This document shows, one piece after another, positions 33,535 through 42,191 of a stretch of 64,000 nt of DNA. The stretch covers positions 24,119 to 88,118 of the forward strand of contig JANMTS010000061.1 in assembly GCA_031390755.1 (NCBI GenBank), in the 5' to 3' direction. Source of the DNA: DATMER01 sp031390755 (GTDB lineage: Bacteria > Acidobacteriota > Thermoanaerobaculia > Multivoradales > UBA5704). Under the pieces are notes generated by a model. It searched no databases. It saw only the letters and a program-made list of their open reading frames with translations, and had not been told where the DNA came from. The translations under genes and the position numbers were made by a program. Every line of letters begins with the position of its first letter. Position 1 is the first letter of the stretch.

Positions 33535-36048
33535 ATGAGTCAGTACGATCACAAGGCCGTGGAGGCCAAATGGCAGGACCGGTGGGAAAAGCAGCGGACG
33601 GCCGAAGTCGACCTCCGCCACTCCCGCCAGAAGCTCTACATGCTGATGATGTTCCCCTACCCCTCGGGGGACCGCCTCCACGTCGGCCACGGCCGCAACT
33701 ACATCCTCGGCGACGCCCTCTACCGCTACCTGCGGATGAAGGGTCACCGCGCGCTCAATCCCATGGGCTGGGACGCCTTCGGCCTGCCCGCGGAGAACGC
33801 CGCCATCCAGCGCGGCGTCCACCCGAAGGACTGGACGCTCGGCAACATCAAGGTCATGAAGGAGCAGTTCAAGCGCTGGGGCATCCTGTTCGACTGGAGC
33901 AAGGAGATCGCCTCCTGCACGCCCGAGTACTACCGCTGGAATCAGTGGCTCTTCCTGCGCATGCTGGAGAAGGGGCTCGCCTACCGCAAGAAGGCGCCGG
34001 TCAACTGGTGCCCGGGCTGCCAGACCGTGCTCGCCAACGAGCAGGTCGTGGACGGCGCCTGCGAGCGCTGCGGCACGCCGGTCGTGCAGCGCGACCTGGA
34101 GCAGTGGTTCTTCCGCATCACCGATTACGCCGAGCGCCTGCTCGCCGGCCTCGACACCCTGGACGGGTGGCCCGAGAAGGTCAAGGTGATGCAGCGCAAC
34201 TGGCTCGGCCGGTCCGAAGGCGCCGAGATCGACTTCTCGGTATCGGCGGGGGCGGCGGGAGCAGGCCTGAAGAAGGAGAAGATCACCGTCTTCACCACTC
34301 GGCCGGACACGATCCACGGCGCCACGTTCCTTGTGATCGCCGCCGAGCATCCGCTGGTGCCGAAGCTCGTGGCCGGGCATCCGGAGCAGGTAGACATCGA
34401 GGCCTGGATCGAGCAGGTGCGCAACACCCCCCGCATCCAGCGCGAGGGCGAGGGAACCCCCAAGGAGGGCCGGGACACGGGCCGCAAGGCCGTCAACCCG
34501 GCCACCGGCGAGGAGATCCCGATCTGGATCGCCAACTACGTCCTGCCCGACTACGGCACGGGCGCGGTGATGGGCGTGCCCGCGCACGACGAGCGCGACT
34601 TCCTCTTCGCCCGCCAGGAAGGCCTGCCGGTCCGGCTCGTCTATGTGGACGATGTCGACGATCCGGACGCGCTGACCGAGCCGAATCCCCATCGCGGGAC
34701 GATCCGCAACGCGGTTTCTTCCGACCATCGTTCGAACAATCGATTTGACGGCTTGGCGTCCGGGCCGGAGACCGTCCGCAAGTTCATCGCCTGGCTGGAG
34801 GAGAAAGGCAGCGGCCGGTCCAAGGTGACCTGGCGGCTGCGCGACTGGCTCATCTCGCGCCAGCGCTACTGGGGCACGCCGATCCCGGTGATCTACTGCG
34901 ACAAGTGCGGGGTCGTGCCGGTGCCGGACGATCAGCTGCCCGTGCAGCTCCCCTACGACGTGGAGCTGACCGGCCGCGAGGGCAACCCGCTCGCGCGCCA
35001 CAAGGAGTTCGTCGAGACAACCTGCCCGAAGTGCGGCAAGCCGGCGCGGCGGGAGACGGACACGATGGACACCTTCGTGGACAGCTCCTGGTACTACCTG
35101 CGGTATCTATCGGCCAAGGATCCCAACCGGATCTTCGACCCCGAGCTGGCCGGCAAGTGGGGGCCGGTGGACCAGTACATCGGCGGCATCGAGCACGCCA
35201 TCCTCCACCTGCTCTATGCTCGCTTCATCTGCCGCGTGCTGCACGACCTCGGCCTGGTCGGATTCGAGGAGCCGTTCAAGAACCTGTTCAACCAGGGGAT
35301 GATCACGCGCCTCTCGGAGAAGTCCGGCCGGGTGGAGAAGATGTCCAAGTCGAAGGGCAACACGGTCTCGCCGGACGAGCTGATCGAGGAGATGGGGGCG
35401 GACACCGAGCGCGTCTACACCCTGTTCCTCGGGCCGCCCGAGAAGGAAGCCGAGTGGAGCGACGACGCGGTCTCCGGCGCCTGGCGGTTTCTCCAGCGCG
35501 TCGCGCGGATCGCCGACCGGATCGGCAGCGCGCCGCCCATCGGGCCGTCTGACGCCGAGCTGGAGCGTGAGCGTCACTCCGCCATCCAGCGGGTGACGAG
35601 CAGCTTCGACCGCTTCTCGTTCAACACCGCGGTCGCGGCGCTGATGGAGCTGTCGAGCTCGCTCTACCGCGCCCTGGAGGACCAGACCGCCACCCGGTTG
35701 CAGTGCGAGGCCACGTTCGAGACGCTTCTCCAGCTCCTGCACCCCATGGCTCCGCACCTCACGGAAGAGCTGTGGGAGCGCCTCGATCACGTGGAGGGGC
35801 TGCTCGACACCTCCTGGCCGGAGTACGATGAGGCGAAGCTGCGGCGCGCCCGGATCGAGCTCGTCGTGCAGGTGGATGGAAAGCTTCGCGACCGTGTCGA
35901 GGTCGATGCGGATGCGGGGGAGCGGGAGGTCCGCGAGGCGGCTCTCGCCAGCCCCAAGGTACAAGAGCACCTGGCCGGCCGCGCGCTGGCCAAGGCCGTG
36001 GTCGTCCCCGGCCGACTGATCAACCTGGTGACCCGGAGGTCCGCATGA
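33535..36048 (+). CDS. leuS: Leucyl-tRNA synthetase
   Basis: An 837-residue class I aminoacyl-tRNA synthetase. The HIGH motif appears as HVGHGRNY in PYPSGDRLHVGHG (about residues 43-55) and KMSKS as EKMSKSKGNTVSPDE near residue 600. The CP1 editing domain with TTRPDTIHGATF and ANYVLPDYGTGAVMGVPAHDERD is present, so mischarged tRNA can be hydrolysed. Cys pairs in CPGCQ/CERCG and CDKCG/CPKCG suggest zinc ribbons. The insertion between TEPNPHRGTI and SGPETVRKFI is short, as in many bacteria. Its TGA overlaps the lptE ATG (ATGA). Confidence 0.98.
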   Translation: MSQYDHKAVEAKWQDRWEKQRTAEVDLRHSRQKLYMLMMFPYPSGDRLHVGHGRNYILGDALYRYLRMKGHRALNPMGWDAFGLPAENAAIQRGVHPKDWTLGNIKVMKEQFKRWGILFDWSKEIASCTPEYYRWNQWLFLRMLEKGLAYRKKAPVNWCPGCQTVLANEQVVDGACERCGTPVVQRDLEQWFFRITDYAERLLAGLDTLDGWPEKVKVMQRNWLGRSEGAEIDFSVSAGAAGAGLKKEKITVFTTRPDTIHGATFLVIAAEHPLVPKLVAGHPEQVDIEAWIEQVRNTPRIQREGEGTPKEGRDTGRKAVNPATGEEIPIWIANYVLPDYGTGAVMGVPAHDERDFLFARQEGLPVRLVYVDDVDDPDALTEPNPHRGTIRNAVSSDHRSNNRFDGLASGPETVRKFIAWLEEKGSGRSKVTWRLRDWLISRQRYWGTPIPVIYCDKCGVVPVPDDQLPVQLPYDVELTGREGNPLARHKEFVETTCPKCGKPARRETDTMDTFVDSSWYYLRYLSAKDPNRIFDPELAGKWGPVDQYIGGIEHAILHLLYARFICRVLHDLGLVGFEEPFKNLFNQGMITRLSEKSGRVEKMSKSKGNTVSPDELIEEMGADTERVYTLFLGPPEKEAEWSDDAVSGAWRFLQRVARIADRIGSAPPIGPSDAELERERHSAIQRVTSSFDRFSFNTAVAALMELSSSLYRALEDQTATRLQCEATFETLLQLLHPMAPHLTEELWERLDHVEGLLDTSWPEYDEAKLRRARIELVVQVDGKLRDRVEVDADAGEREVREAALASPKVQEHLAGRALAKAVVVPGRLINLVTRRSA

Positions 36049-36578
36049 GACTCAACCGCCCGGCCGCTCTCGGCCTGCTCTTTCTGACCCTGACCGCCTC
36101 CCTGACCGGGTGCGGCTACGCCCTGGTGGGCCGGGCCAGCAGCAACGTCCCCCCCGACGTGAAGTCGGTCTACATCCGCCCCCTGGAGAACCGCACCCAG
36201 CGCTCCCAGGTGGAGCAGGCGCTCACCCGCGCCGTGGCCGACGAGATGGTGGCCCGCAACCGTTTCTCGATCGTGGGGACTCCGGATGGCGCCGACGCCG
36301 AGCTGTCCGGCGCCGTGACGGGCTTCGACGTCCGTCCCGTCGCCTTCGACGGCACGGGCCTCGCCACCCAGTACGAGATCGTGGTGATCGCCCAGATCAC
36401 GTTCAAGCGGCTGGGGACGGACAAGGTGATCTGGAGCAACGACAAGTACCTGTTCCGGGAGAGCTACGAGCTGGAGGCGACCGGCGCGGATTACATCGAC
36501 CGCGAGGACGAAGCCATCGAAGACGCCGCGAAGAGGTTCGCGGAGACGATGGTCAGCGATCTCCTGGAAGGGTTCTAG
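36045..36578 (+). CDS. lptE: LptE-like LPS-assembly lipoprotein
   Basis: A 177-residue lipoprotein: signal peptide with lipobox LTGCGYALVG, so mature Cys is about residue 23. The remainder (VKSVYIRPLENRTQRSQVEQALTRAVADEMV, a beta strand with WSNDKYLFRESYEL) fits LptE, which plugs LptD and delivers lipopolysaccharide to the outer leaflet. Coupling to leuS by ATGA matches the leuS-lptE order common in Proteobacteria and Acidobacteria. Sequence conservation in this family is low, so the call rests on lipobox, length and context. Confidence 0.85.
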   Translation: MRLNRPAALGLLFLTLTASLTGCGYALVGRASSNVPPDVKSVYIRPLENRTQRSQVEQALTRAVADEMVARNRFSIVGTPDGADAELSGAVTGFDVRPVAFDGTGLATQYEIVVIAQITFKRLGTDKVIWSNDKYLFRESYELEATGADYIDREDEAIEDAAKRFAETMVSDLLEGF

Positions 36579-36612
36579 GGAACGGAAGGGAGCGGAGGAC
36601 GGGCGGGAACCT

Positions 36613-36675
36613 GTAGGGGCGGCCCTCGTGGCCGCCCTGGGCGGGGGCTAGGGCGACCACAAGGGTCGCCCCTAC
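36613..36675. repeat. Dispersed palindromic repeat, copy B (GTAGGGGC termini)
   Basis: A 63-bp element bounded by GTAGGGGC and GCCCCTAC and made of two hairpins (GGGCGGCC...GGCCGCCC and GGGCGACC...GGTCGCCC). It matches the reverse complement of copy A at 22109-22199. Like copy A it lies between convergent genes (lptE and rpsT), where it could act as a bidirectional terminator. Confidence 0.82.
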
Positions 36676-36681
36676 AGCACC

Positions 36682-36951
36682 CTACGCCTTCTTCATCTCG
36701 GCGACGCGCTTCGCGATCCGCGACTTGTAGCGCGAGGCGGAGTTCGAATGGATCACGCCCTTCTGAGCGATCTTGTCGATGACGCTGAAGGTCTGAGGCA
36801 TCAAGGCCTCAGCCGCCGAGGCGTCGCCGCTGGAAACGGCGCTGCGCAGGCGCTTGATGGCGGTGCGGAGACGCGAGCGATGGGCCCGGTTGCGCTCCCG
36901 CTGGTTCACGTTCTGACGGTTCCGCTTCTCAGCAGACTTGGTGTTTGCCAT
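36682..36951 (-). CDS. rpsT: 30S ribosomal protein S20
   Basis: An 89-residue basic helical protein, normal length. MANTKSAEKRNRQNVNQRERNRAHRSRLRT and the C-terminal KGVIHSNSASRYKSRIAKRV block are diagnostic of S20, a primary binder of the 16S 5' domain. It has its own promoter within the end of cpoB and a short leader carrying a stable hairpin (see the next two entries). It is convergent with lptE across repeat copy B. Confidence 0.98.
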   Translation of the reverse strand: MANTKSAEKRNRQNVNQRERNRAHRSRLRTAIKRLRSAVSSGDASAAEALMPQTFSVIDKIAQKGVIHSNSASRYKSRIAKRVAEMKKA

Positions 36952-36985
36952 GATCCTCAGTGCTTTCGGTAGAATGAAAAACGAA

Positions 36986-37005
36986 GTCGCACCGCGAGGT
37001 GCGAC
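36986..37005 (-). terminator. Hairpin with U-tract in the rpsT leader / end of tol-pal transcript
   Basis: On the minus strand GTCGCACC and GGTGCGAC form a perfect 8-bp stem around a 4-nt loop, followed by TTCGTTTTTC. It lies 22 bp after the cpoB stop and just downstream of the rpsT promoter, so it can end the tol-pal transcript and could attenuate rpsT. Confidence 0.65.
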
Positions 37006-37010
37006 GGAGC

Positions 37011-37040
37011 TTTATAGCATTGGGCACTAGCCCGCGTCAA
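37011..37040 (-). promoter_or_regulatory. Sigma-70-type promoter for rpsT
   Basis: On the minus strand TTGACG (37040-37035) is followed after 18 bp by TATAAA (37016-37011), close to the -35 and -10 consensus. Its upstream half overlaps the last codons of cpoB. The predicted transcription start is at the base of the leader hairpin. Confidence 0.65.
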
Positions 37041-37902
37041 CTCCGATTTCACGGAGCCGCTGGCGGGCCAGGTTCGCCTCATCGCTGTTCGGGTACTGCC
37101 GGATCACGTGCCGCAGCTGCACGACTCCCTGGGAGCGCTCGCCCAGCTCGAGCTGCGCATAGCCCTTCTTGAGCGTGGCCGCGACCACCTTGTCGCTGCG
37201 CGGGAACTTCTCCAACACGTCGTCGAACTGGTCCACGGCCTGCCGGAAGCGGCGCTGGCGGTAGTAGCACTCGCCGATCCAGTAGGTGGCGTTGTCCGCC
37301 AGGTCGGTGGTGGGGAAGTTCTCCAGATACTCCTGGAACTCGCGCAGGGCGAGGTCGTAGTTGCCCTTCAGGTAGTCGTTGTAGGCGCCGTTGTAGAGCG
37401 CCTGGGGGTCGGCGGCCGGCCCGCTCCCGGGAGGATTCCCCCCGGGGTTCATCACGGGCGGAGGCTGGACCATGCTGCCGTCCGGCGCGACCGTGACCGG
37501 AGGCGCCGCGGGCGGCGCCGTCCGGAAGGCCTTCAGCTCCTGGTTGGTCGTCGCGATCTGCTGCGAGAGCTGGGCGAGACGGTAGTTCGTGTCCTCCAGC
37601 TTCGCCTGCAGCTCGTCGATCTGGCTGGACAGGCCCTGCAGCTTGACCTGCATGTCGGCTTCCGTCTTGAGGAGGGACTCCATCTGGCGGCCGACGCTGG
37701 CCTCCAGGCTGGTGACCTCCGCCTTGCTGGGGGACTGTTGCTGAACCTGAAGAACCTGCCGCTGAATGTCGGAGAGCTGCGACTGCAGGCCCTCGATGTC
37801 CTGCGGCGTGACGCACCCCGCGGCGCCGAGGGTGATCACCACCGCCGCGAGGCAACCGGTCAGACGGAGAGGGCTTCCGAAGCGCAGCATGATCCGATTC
37901 AA
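37027..37902 (-). CDS. cpoB: Cell-division coordinator CpoB / Tol-Pal-associated TPR protein
   Basis: A 291-residue envelope protein. The signal region contains a lipobox-like LGAAGC, then a coiled-coil N-terminal half (VTSLEASVGRQMESLLKTEADM and following), a Pro/Gly-rich linker, and three TPR units at the C-terminus (ALYNGAYNDYLKGNYDLALREF, ATYWIGECYYRQRRFRQAVDQF). This is the CpoB/YbgF architecture; it links peptidoglycan synthesis with outer-membrane constriction. The listed start is a TTG that overlaps the pal TGA; an ATG at 37890 is equally plausible and keeps the whole signal peptide. It is the last gene of the tol-pal operon. Confidence 0.92.
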   Translation of the reverse strand: MNRIMLRFGSPLRLTGCLAAVVITLGAAGCVTPQDIEGLQSQLSDIQRQVLQVQQQSPSKAEVTSLEASVGRQMESLLKTEADMQVKLQGLSSQIDELQAKLEDTNYRLAQLSQQIATTNQELKAFRTAPPAAPPVTVAPDGSMVQPPPVMNPGGNPPGSGPAADPQALYNGAYNDYLKGNYDLALREFQEYLENFPTTDLADNATYWIGECYYRQRRFRQAVDQFDDVLEKFPRSDKVVAATLKKGYAQLELGERSQGVVQLRHVIRQYPNSDEANLARQRLREIGVDAG

Positions 37903-38489
37903 CCGACGTTGGCCCGGCCGGTGATGACCAGGTGGCCGCGGCGGTTCTGGGACCAGCAGCTCTCCTCGGTGGCGGTGCAGACCGGGCGCTCCTCGCCGTA
38001 GCTGATGGTGCGGAGCCGGCCGCCCTCGACGCCGAGCGAGCTCAGGTAGTCGCGGACCGCGTTGGCGCGGCGCTCGCCGAGGGACAGGTTGTACTCGTTG
38101 GTGCCGCGCTCGTCGGCGTGCCCTTCGATGGTCACGCTGAACTGGGTCTGGGCGCGGAGCAGGTCGGCGTTGCGGGCCAGGCCTTCACGCGCCTCGTCGG
38201 ACAGCGAGGCCTCGTCGAGGTTGAAGTAGATGTCCGCGCTGAAGCCGCGGCGGCGAAGCTCGTCGTTGACGATCTGAAGGTCGGAGGAGAGAAGGGGATC
38301 CTCGACCGCGTCCTCGACCTGGGCAGGCGGCGTCTCGACCACATCCTGGGCGGGCGGGGTCGTCGGCGTCACGGGCTGCGTATCGACATCCAGATCCTGC
38401 GGCGGCGTGGCCGGCTTCTTCTTCGGGCAGCCGTACATCACGGTCAACAGAACCGGAACCACCATCCATATCATCCATTTACGGTTCAT
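37899..38489 (-). CDS. pal: Peptidoglycan-associated lipoprotein Pal
   Basis: A 196-residue lipoprotein starting MNRKWMIWMV with lipobox VMYGC; GGAG about 10 bp upstream of this ATG decides the start over upstream in-frame Met codons. After a Pro/Thr-rich linker comes an OmpA-like domain (IYFNLDEASLSDEAREGL, TIEGHADERGTNEYNLSLGERRANAVRDYLSSLG), which binds meso-diaminopimelate in peptidoglycan. A Cys pair (PVCTATEESCWSQNRRG) near the end is typical of Pal. It anchors the outer membrane and is the partner of TolB. Confidence 0.96.
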   Translation of the reverse strand: MNRKWMIWMVVPVLLTVMYGCPKKKPATPPQDLDVDTQPVTPTTPPAQDVVETPPAQVEDAVEDPLLSSDLQIVNDELRRRGFSADIYFNLDEASLSDEAREGLARNADLLRAQTQFSVTIEGHADERGTNEYNLSLGERRANAVRDYLSSLGVEGGRLRTISYGEERPVCTATEESCWSQNRRGHLVITGRANVG

Positions 38490-38574
38490 GCTCATCTCCA
38501 TTTCAAGACCTCGGTCAAACAGCTCGGAAGGCACTCTACCAGAACGCAGCCAGGGGCATCTAGCCCGCTCACGC

Positions 38575-39942
38575 TCAGGGCTCCACGGAGATCCGGGACC
38601 AGTCGGGCATGTCGTTGTTGCCCTCCCTGGTGATCTGAACGGTGTTGCCGCCGGTCAGATCCATCACGTAGATCTGCTTGGTGCCGCTGCGGCGCGAGAC
38701 GTAGGCGATCTTCCTCCCATCCGGGGAGAAGGTCGGCGATTCGTTCTCGCCCGCCCCCGACGTCAGCACCTTGGTGGCCAGGGTGACGACGTTGGTCACC
38801 GCGATCTGGAACCGTCCGCTACGCCGGCTGGTGTAGGCGATCAGGTCGCCCTCGGGGCTCCAGGCGGCGCCGTCGTTGTAATCCCCGTCGAACGTCAGGC
38901 GCCGCTGGTTGCTGCCTTCGGAGTCCATGAGATAGAGGTGCGGATTGCCGGCCCGGCCGGAGGTGAAGGCGATCTCGCTCCCCTTCGGGCTCCAGGCCGG
39001 GTTGGTGTCGATGGCGTTCGAATGGGTCATCCGCCGCATGCCGGCGCCCGACCGGTCGGCGCTGAAGACCTCCACGTTGCCGTCGACGGAGCGCGCGAAG
39101 ACCACGCGGTTGCCGTCCGGGGAGAACGTGGGGGTCGTGTTCATCGAGCCGGAGCTCACGATCGGCGTCTTGCGGTTGGTCGCGATGTCCGCCAGGTAGA
39201 TCCCCGGCGGGCCGTTGAAGAAGGACGTGTAGGCCAGCGACTCGCCCTTCGGGCTCCAGGCCGGAGACATCGACGTCGACCGGTGGCCGGTGATCCGGTG
39301 CTGGTTCTGGCCGTCGTAGTCCATCACCCAGATCTCCTTGAAGCTCGTCCGGTCGCTGGTGAAGGCGATGCTGGAGAGCGAGATCCCGGGCTTGCCGACC
39401 AGGTAGCGGATGACCTCGTCGGCGAACGTGTGGGCGATCCGGCGGGTGACGGTGAAGCTGCCGCGGTAGCGCTTGGCGAGAATCGGCGCGCCGCTCGCGA
39501 TGTCGAAGAGGCGGCCCTCATAGATCAGGCGGTCGCCCTCGGCGCGCAGGTCGCCCAGCAGGAGCGTCTCGGCGCCCGCGGCGCGGAACGGCTCCACGTC
39601 GCGCTTCATGTCGCCGCTCCAGGTGACCGGCCCGAGCTTGTCCGGGCCGAGGATGGAGAAGTATCCCGAGTTTTCCAGATCCCGGCGCACCGTCGCCTCC
39701 ATCTCGCGGCCGGCCTGGGCCGCGCCTCCGGACAGGGCCTGGAGGCCGCGGAAGGGCGGGATCGCCAGCTTCATCGGCGGCCGCTGGCCGCGCGTCAGCT
39801 CCAGGGTGACGGACTGGTCGGCGGCCGGGGGGGCGTCGACCGGGGGCTCCTGCGCGAAGATGCGCGGCAGGGTCAGCCCCGCGAGCAGGAGGGTGGCGGC
39901 GGAGGTCAGGGTCAGGGCTTTGGATCTCGTCGATCTCATCAT
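38575..39942 (-). CDS. tolB: Tol-Pal system protein TolB
   Basis: A 455-residue periplasmic protein with a signal peptide (cleavage near LPRIFAQE). An N-terminal D1/D2 domain (MKLAIPPF... LENSGYFSILGPD) is followed by a beta-propeller of repeated blocks such as SPAWSPKGESLAYTSF, TPTFSPDGNRVVFARS, NPAWSPKGSEIAFTSG and ESPTFSPDGRKIAYVSRR. TolB shuttles between Pal and TolA. Its ATG lies 14 bp from the tolA stop and it is 85 bp upstream of pal, in the standard operon order. Confidence 0.97.
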   Translation of the reverse strand: MMRSTRSKALTLTSAATLLLAGLTLPRIFAQEPPVDAPPAADQSVTLELTRGQRPPMKLAIPPFRGLQALSGGAAQAGREMEATVRRDLENSGYFSILGPDKLGPVTWSGDMKRDVEPFRAAGAETLLLGDLRAEGDRLIYEGRLFDIASGAPILAKRYRGSFTVTRRIAHTFADEVIRYLVGKPGISLSSIAFTSDRTSFKEIWVMDYDGQNQHRITGHRSTSMSPAWSPKGESLAYTSFFNGPPGIYLADIATNRKTPIVSSGSMNTTPTFSPDGNRVVFARSVDGNVEVFSADRSGAGMRRMTHSNAIDTNPAWSPKGSEIAFTSGRAGNPHLYLMDSEGSNQRRLTFDGDYNDGAAWSPEGDLIAYTSRRSGRFQIAVTNVVTLATKVLTSGAGENESPTFSPDGRKIAYVSRRSGTKQIYVMDLTGGNTVQITREGNNDMPDWSRISVEP

Positions 39943-39955
39943 GAGGGGAGCGATC

Positions 39956-40852
39956 TCATCGCACGATCAGGTTCACGCCGAGGGAGTCGTGCTGAAAGGC
40001 CCGCGGCAGGGGAGAAAAGGGGGCGGCGTTATTAACGGCCCGCAGGGCCGCCAGGTCGAACGAATTGTATCCGGAAGACTGCTCCACCCGCAGCTCGGTC
40101 ATGCTGCCGTTGCGCGCGATGCGGAAGAAGATGACGGTCTTGACGCCCGCGCCCATGTTCGGCCGCGCCCACTGGGCGTCGATCAGGGAGAGAAGCCGGT
40201 CCAGATAGTAGCCGTAGGTGAAGTCGGGGTTGTCGACCCCCGCGACCTCGGAGCCGAACGCCGTCGTCCCGAGCGGGTTGCCCTGGGGACCGCCGCGCCG
40301 GCCGAGCTGGTCGCCGGTCTCGCCCGGAGCCGTGCCGGCCGGCCGGTTCGGATCGGTGCTGCCGCTCGACGAGCCGGGAGCGGCCGGCTGGGGCTTGTCG
40401 GTCGGCTTGCCCTTGCCCGGAGTTGTCGGCTTGGCCGGAGTGGTCGGAGCAGTCGGAGCGGGCGTCGGAGTGGGACGGGGCTTCGCGGTCTCCGGCTTCT
40501 TCTTGTCTGGCGACGGCAGCACGGGGATGTCGTCCTGAGGCTTGGCTGGTTCGGGTCTGGCTTCAGGAGCCGGGGCCGCCTCGGCCGGGGCTGGCTTTTC
40601 TTCAGCAGGAGCGGGCGGCGCCGGCTTCTGGCGTGGAGGCGCGGGGCGTCTCACTCCCAGCGCCTGGGCCGGGATGATCTGCACCGGCACGAACTCCAGC
40701 GGTTTCGGGGGAGGGGTGAGGCGCGGCAGGGCGAAGGCCACGCCCACGATCAGAAGATGCAGAGCCAGCGCGCCGCCGATCGCCGCGGTCTCCCCCCGGC
40801 GCCCTTTGCGCCGGGTGCGGTCGGCGAGAATCTGATCGACGCTCTGGCTCAC
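39956..40852 (-). CDS. tolA: TolA/TonB-like energy transducer
   Basis: A 298-residue protein with one N-terminal membrane anchor (about residues 25-45, IGGALALHLLIVGVAFAL), a long Pro/Ala/Lys-rich periplasm-spanning region (50-190) and a TonB-type C-terminal domain (YGYYLDRLLSLIDAQWARP, VIFFRIARNGSMTELRVEQSSGYNSFD). SHLS-like contact to TolQ is replaced by HLLI in the anchor. Context between tolR and tolB identifies it as the operon's TolA, although the C-terminal domain is of the generic TonB type seen in many non-proteobacteria. Confidence 0.9.
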   Translation of the reverse strand: MSQSVDQILADRTRRKGRRGETAAIGGALALHLLIVGVAFALPRLTPPPKPLEFVPVQIIPAQALGVRRPAPPRQKPAPPAPAEEKPAPAEAAPAPEARPEPAKPQDDIPVLPSPDKKKPETAKPRPTPTPAPTAPTTPAKPTTPGKGKPTDKPQPAAPGSSSGSTDPNRPAGTAPGETGDQLGRRGGPQGNPLGTTAFGSEVAGVDNPDFTYGYYLDRLLSLIDAQWARPNMGAGVKTVIFFRIARNGSMTELRVEQSSGYNSFDLAALRAVNNAAPFSPLPRAFQHDSLGVNLIVR

Positions 40853-40853
40853 G

Positions 40854-41306
40854 TCAGCTTTTACTCCCCTTGGCCGGCTTCTCGGTCACCATGCCCACCC
40901 GGACGATGCCGCCGCGGTGGAGCAGGTCCAGCACCTCGATCACCCGTCCGTACGGCACGTCGCGGTCCCCCTTGAGGAAGACGCTGTCGTCGCCGCGGGT
41001 CTTGAGCTGCTCGCTCAGCCGCTCGACCAGATCCTCGGTGGCGATCTGCGCCTCCTGGAGATAGACGTTTCCATCCCGGTCCACGGAAACCACCAGCGGA
41101 TCCTCGACCCGCATCGGCAGGTTGGCGGCGTCGGCGCGCGGCAGCGCCACCTCCACGCCCTGGTGCAGCATGGGGGCGGCGATCATGAAGATGATCAGGA
41201 GCACCAGCATCACGTCCACGAGCGGCGTGACGTTGATGTCCGCCAGCACCGGATCGTCGTCGCCCCCGCCGAACCCGCCTCCGCCTCCACCGAGATTGAA
41301 CGCCAT
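40854..41306 (-). CDS. tolR: Biopolymer transport protein TolR/ExbD
   Basis: A 150-residue inner-membrane protein. After a Gly-rich start, DINVTPLVDVMLVLLIIFMIAAPML forms the single helix with the essential proton-path Asp, then a periplasmic domain with VSVDRDGNVYLQ and FLKGDRDVPYGRVIEVLDLLHRGG. It forms the proton channel with TolQ. It is 12 bp from tolQ and 1 bp from tolA, so the three are co-translated. Confidence 0.96.
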   Translation of the reverse strand: MAFNLGGGGGGFGGGDDDPVLADINVTPLVDVMLVLLIIFMIAAPMLHQGVEVALPRADAANLPMRVEDPLVVSVDRDGNVYLQEAQIATEDLVERLSEQLKTRGDDSVFLKGDRDVPYGRVIEVLDLLHRGGIVRVGMVTEKPAKGSKS

Positions 41307-41318
41307 CGGCAGCTCCCT

Positions 41319-42038
41319 CTAGGTGAAGTTCCGCTCGGCCAGGTTGAGGAACTCGAGGGCGAAGTCCTCGAGGCGGCTGCGCAGCGTGCGGACCCGGTGG
41401 GAGAAGTAGTTGTAGCCGATCAGCGCCGGGATCGCGGCGCCGAGGCCGGCGGCGGTGTTGATCAGCGCCTCGGCGATGCCCGGCGCCACGGCCACGATCG
41501 AGGTCGAGCCGGTCATGCCGATGTCGCGGAAGGCATCCATGATGCCCCACACCGTGCCGAAAAGGCCGATGAACGGCGCCGCCGCGGCCGTGGTGGCGAG
41601 GAACGTGACCCACTTGGCCAGCGTCTGGAGCTCCACGCTCGCGGAGCGCGTGAGCGTGCGCTGAAGCGCCGGCAGCGAGGTGATCCGGTACGCCTTGCGG
41701 TCGCCGGTCTCCGCGCCCTGGGCGTTCTTGATCTGGCTGTCGATCTCGGCGTAGCCGGCCTGGAAGATGCCGACCAGCGGCGAGGCGCGCAGCTTGCCCG
41801 CCTGCGAATTAACCTCGCTGAAGCGCTGGCTGCGGTGGAACGCCTCCAGGAACTTCTCGCTCTGCTCGTCCGCCCGGCGAAGCTGGATGAGCTTGCCGAT
41901 CATCACGGCCCAGGAGCCGAGCGACATGACGGTCAGCCCGGCGAGGATGATCTTCGCCACCGGACCAGCCTGCTTGAAGAAATCGAACAGGCTCGCACCC
42001 TGCTCCGGGCCGAGCTGGAACATCAGAAATGCGATCAT
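41319..42038 (-). CDS. tolQ: Proton channel protein TolQ/ExbB
   Basis: A 239-residue membrane protein with three helices: one near residue 28 (KIILAGLTVMSLGSWAVMI) and two in the C-terminal half (WVTFLATTAAAAPFIGLFGTVWGIMDAF and APGIAEALINTAAGLGAAIPALIGYNYF). These carry the Thr and polar residues lining the proton path. It is the first gene of the operon tolQ-R-A-B-pal-cpoB; the 153 bp upstream contain no coding sequence. Confidence 0.96.
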   Translation of the reverse strand: MIAFLMFQLGPEQGASLFDFFKQAGPVAKIILAGLTVMSLGSWAVMIGKLIQLRRADEQSEKFLEAFHRSQRFSEVNSQAGKLRASPLVGIFQAGYAEIDSQIKNAQGAETGDRKAYRITSLPALQRTLTRSASVELQTLAKWVTFLATTAAAAPFIGLFGTVWGIMDAFRDIGMTGSTSIVAVAPGIAEALINTAAGLGAAIPALIGYNYFSHRVRTLRSRLEDFALEFLNLAERNFT

Positions 42039-42191
42039 CGTGTGATTGAGTCTCCCCTCTCCCTGACCCTCTCCGCCGTTCCGGAGGAGAGCGAGCTCCC
42101 GCCCCTGCGCGTTGGAGGGAGGTAAAAACCTATTCTGCTTTCAAAGACCATGCCCGCCGGTTCAGAGCGACTCAGGCCGGTTCAGGCCGGT

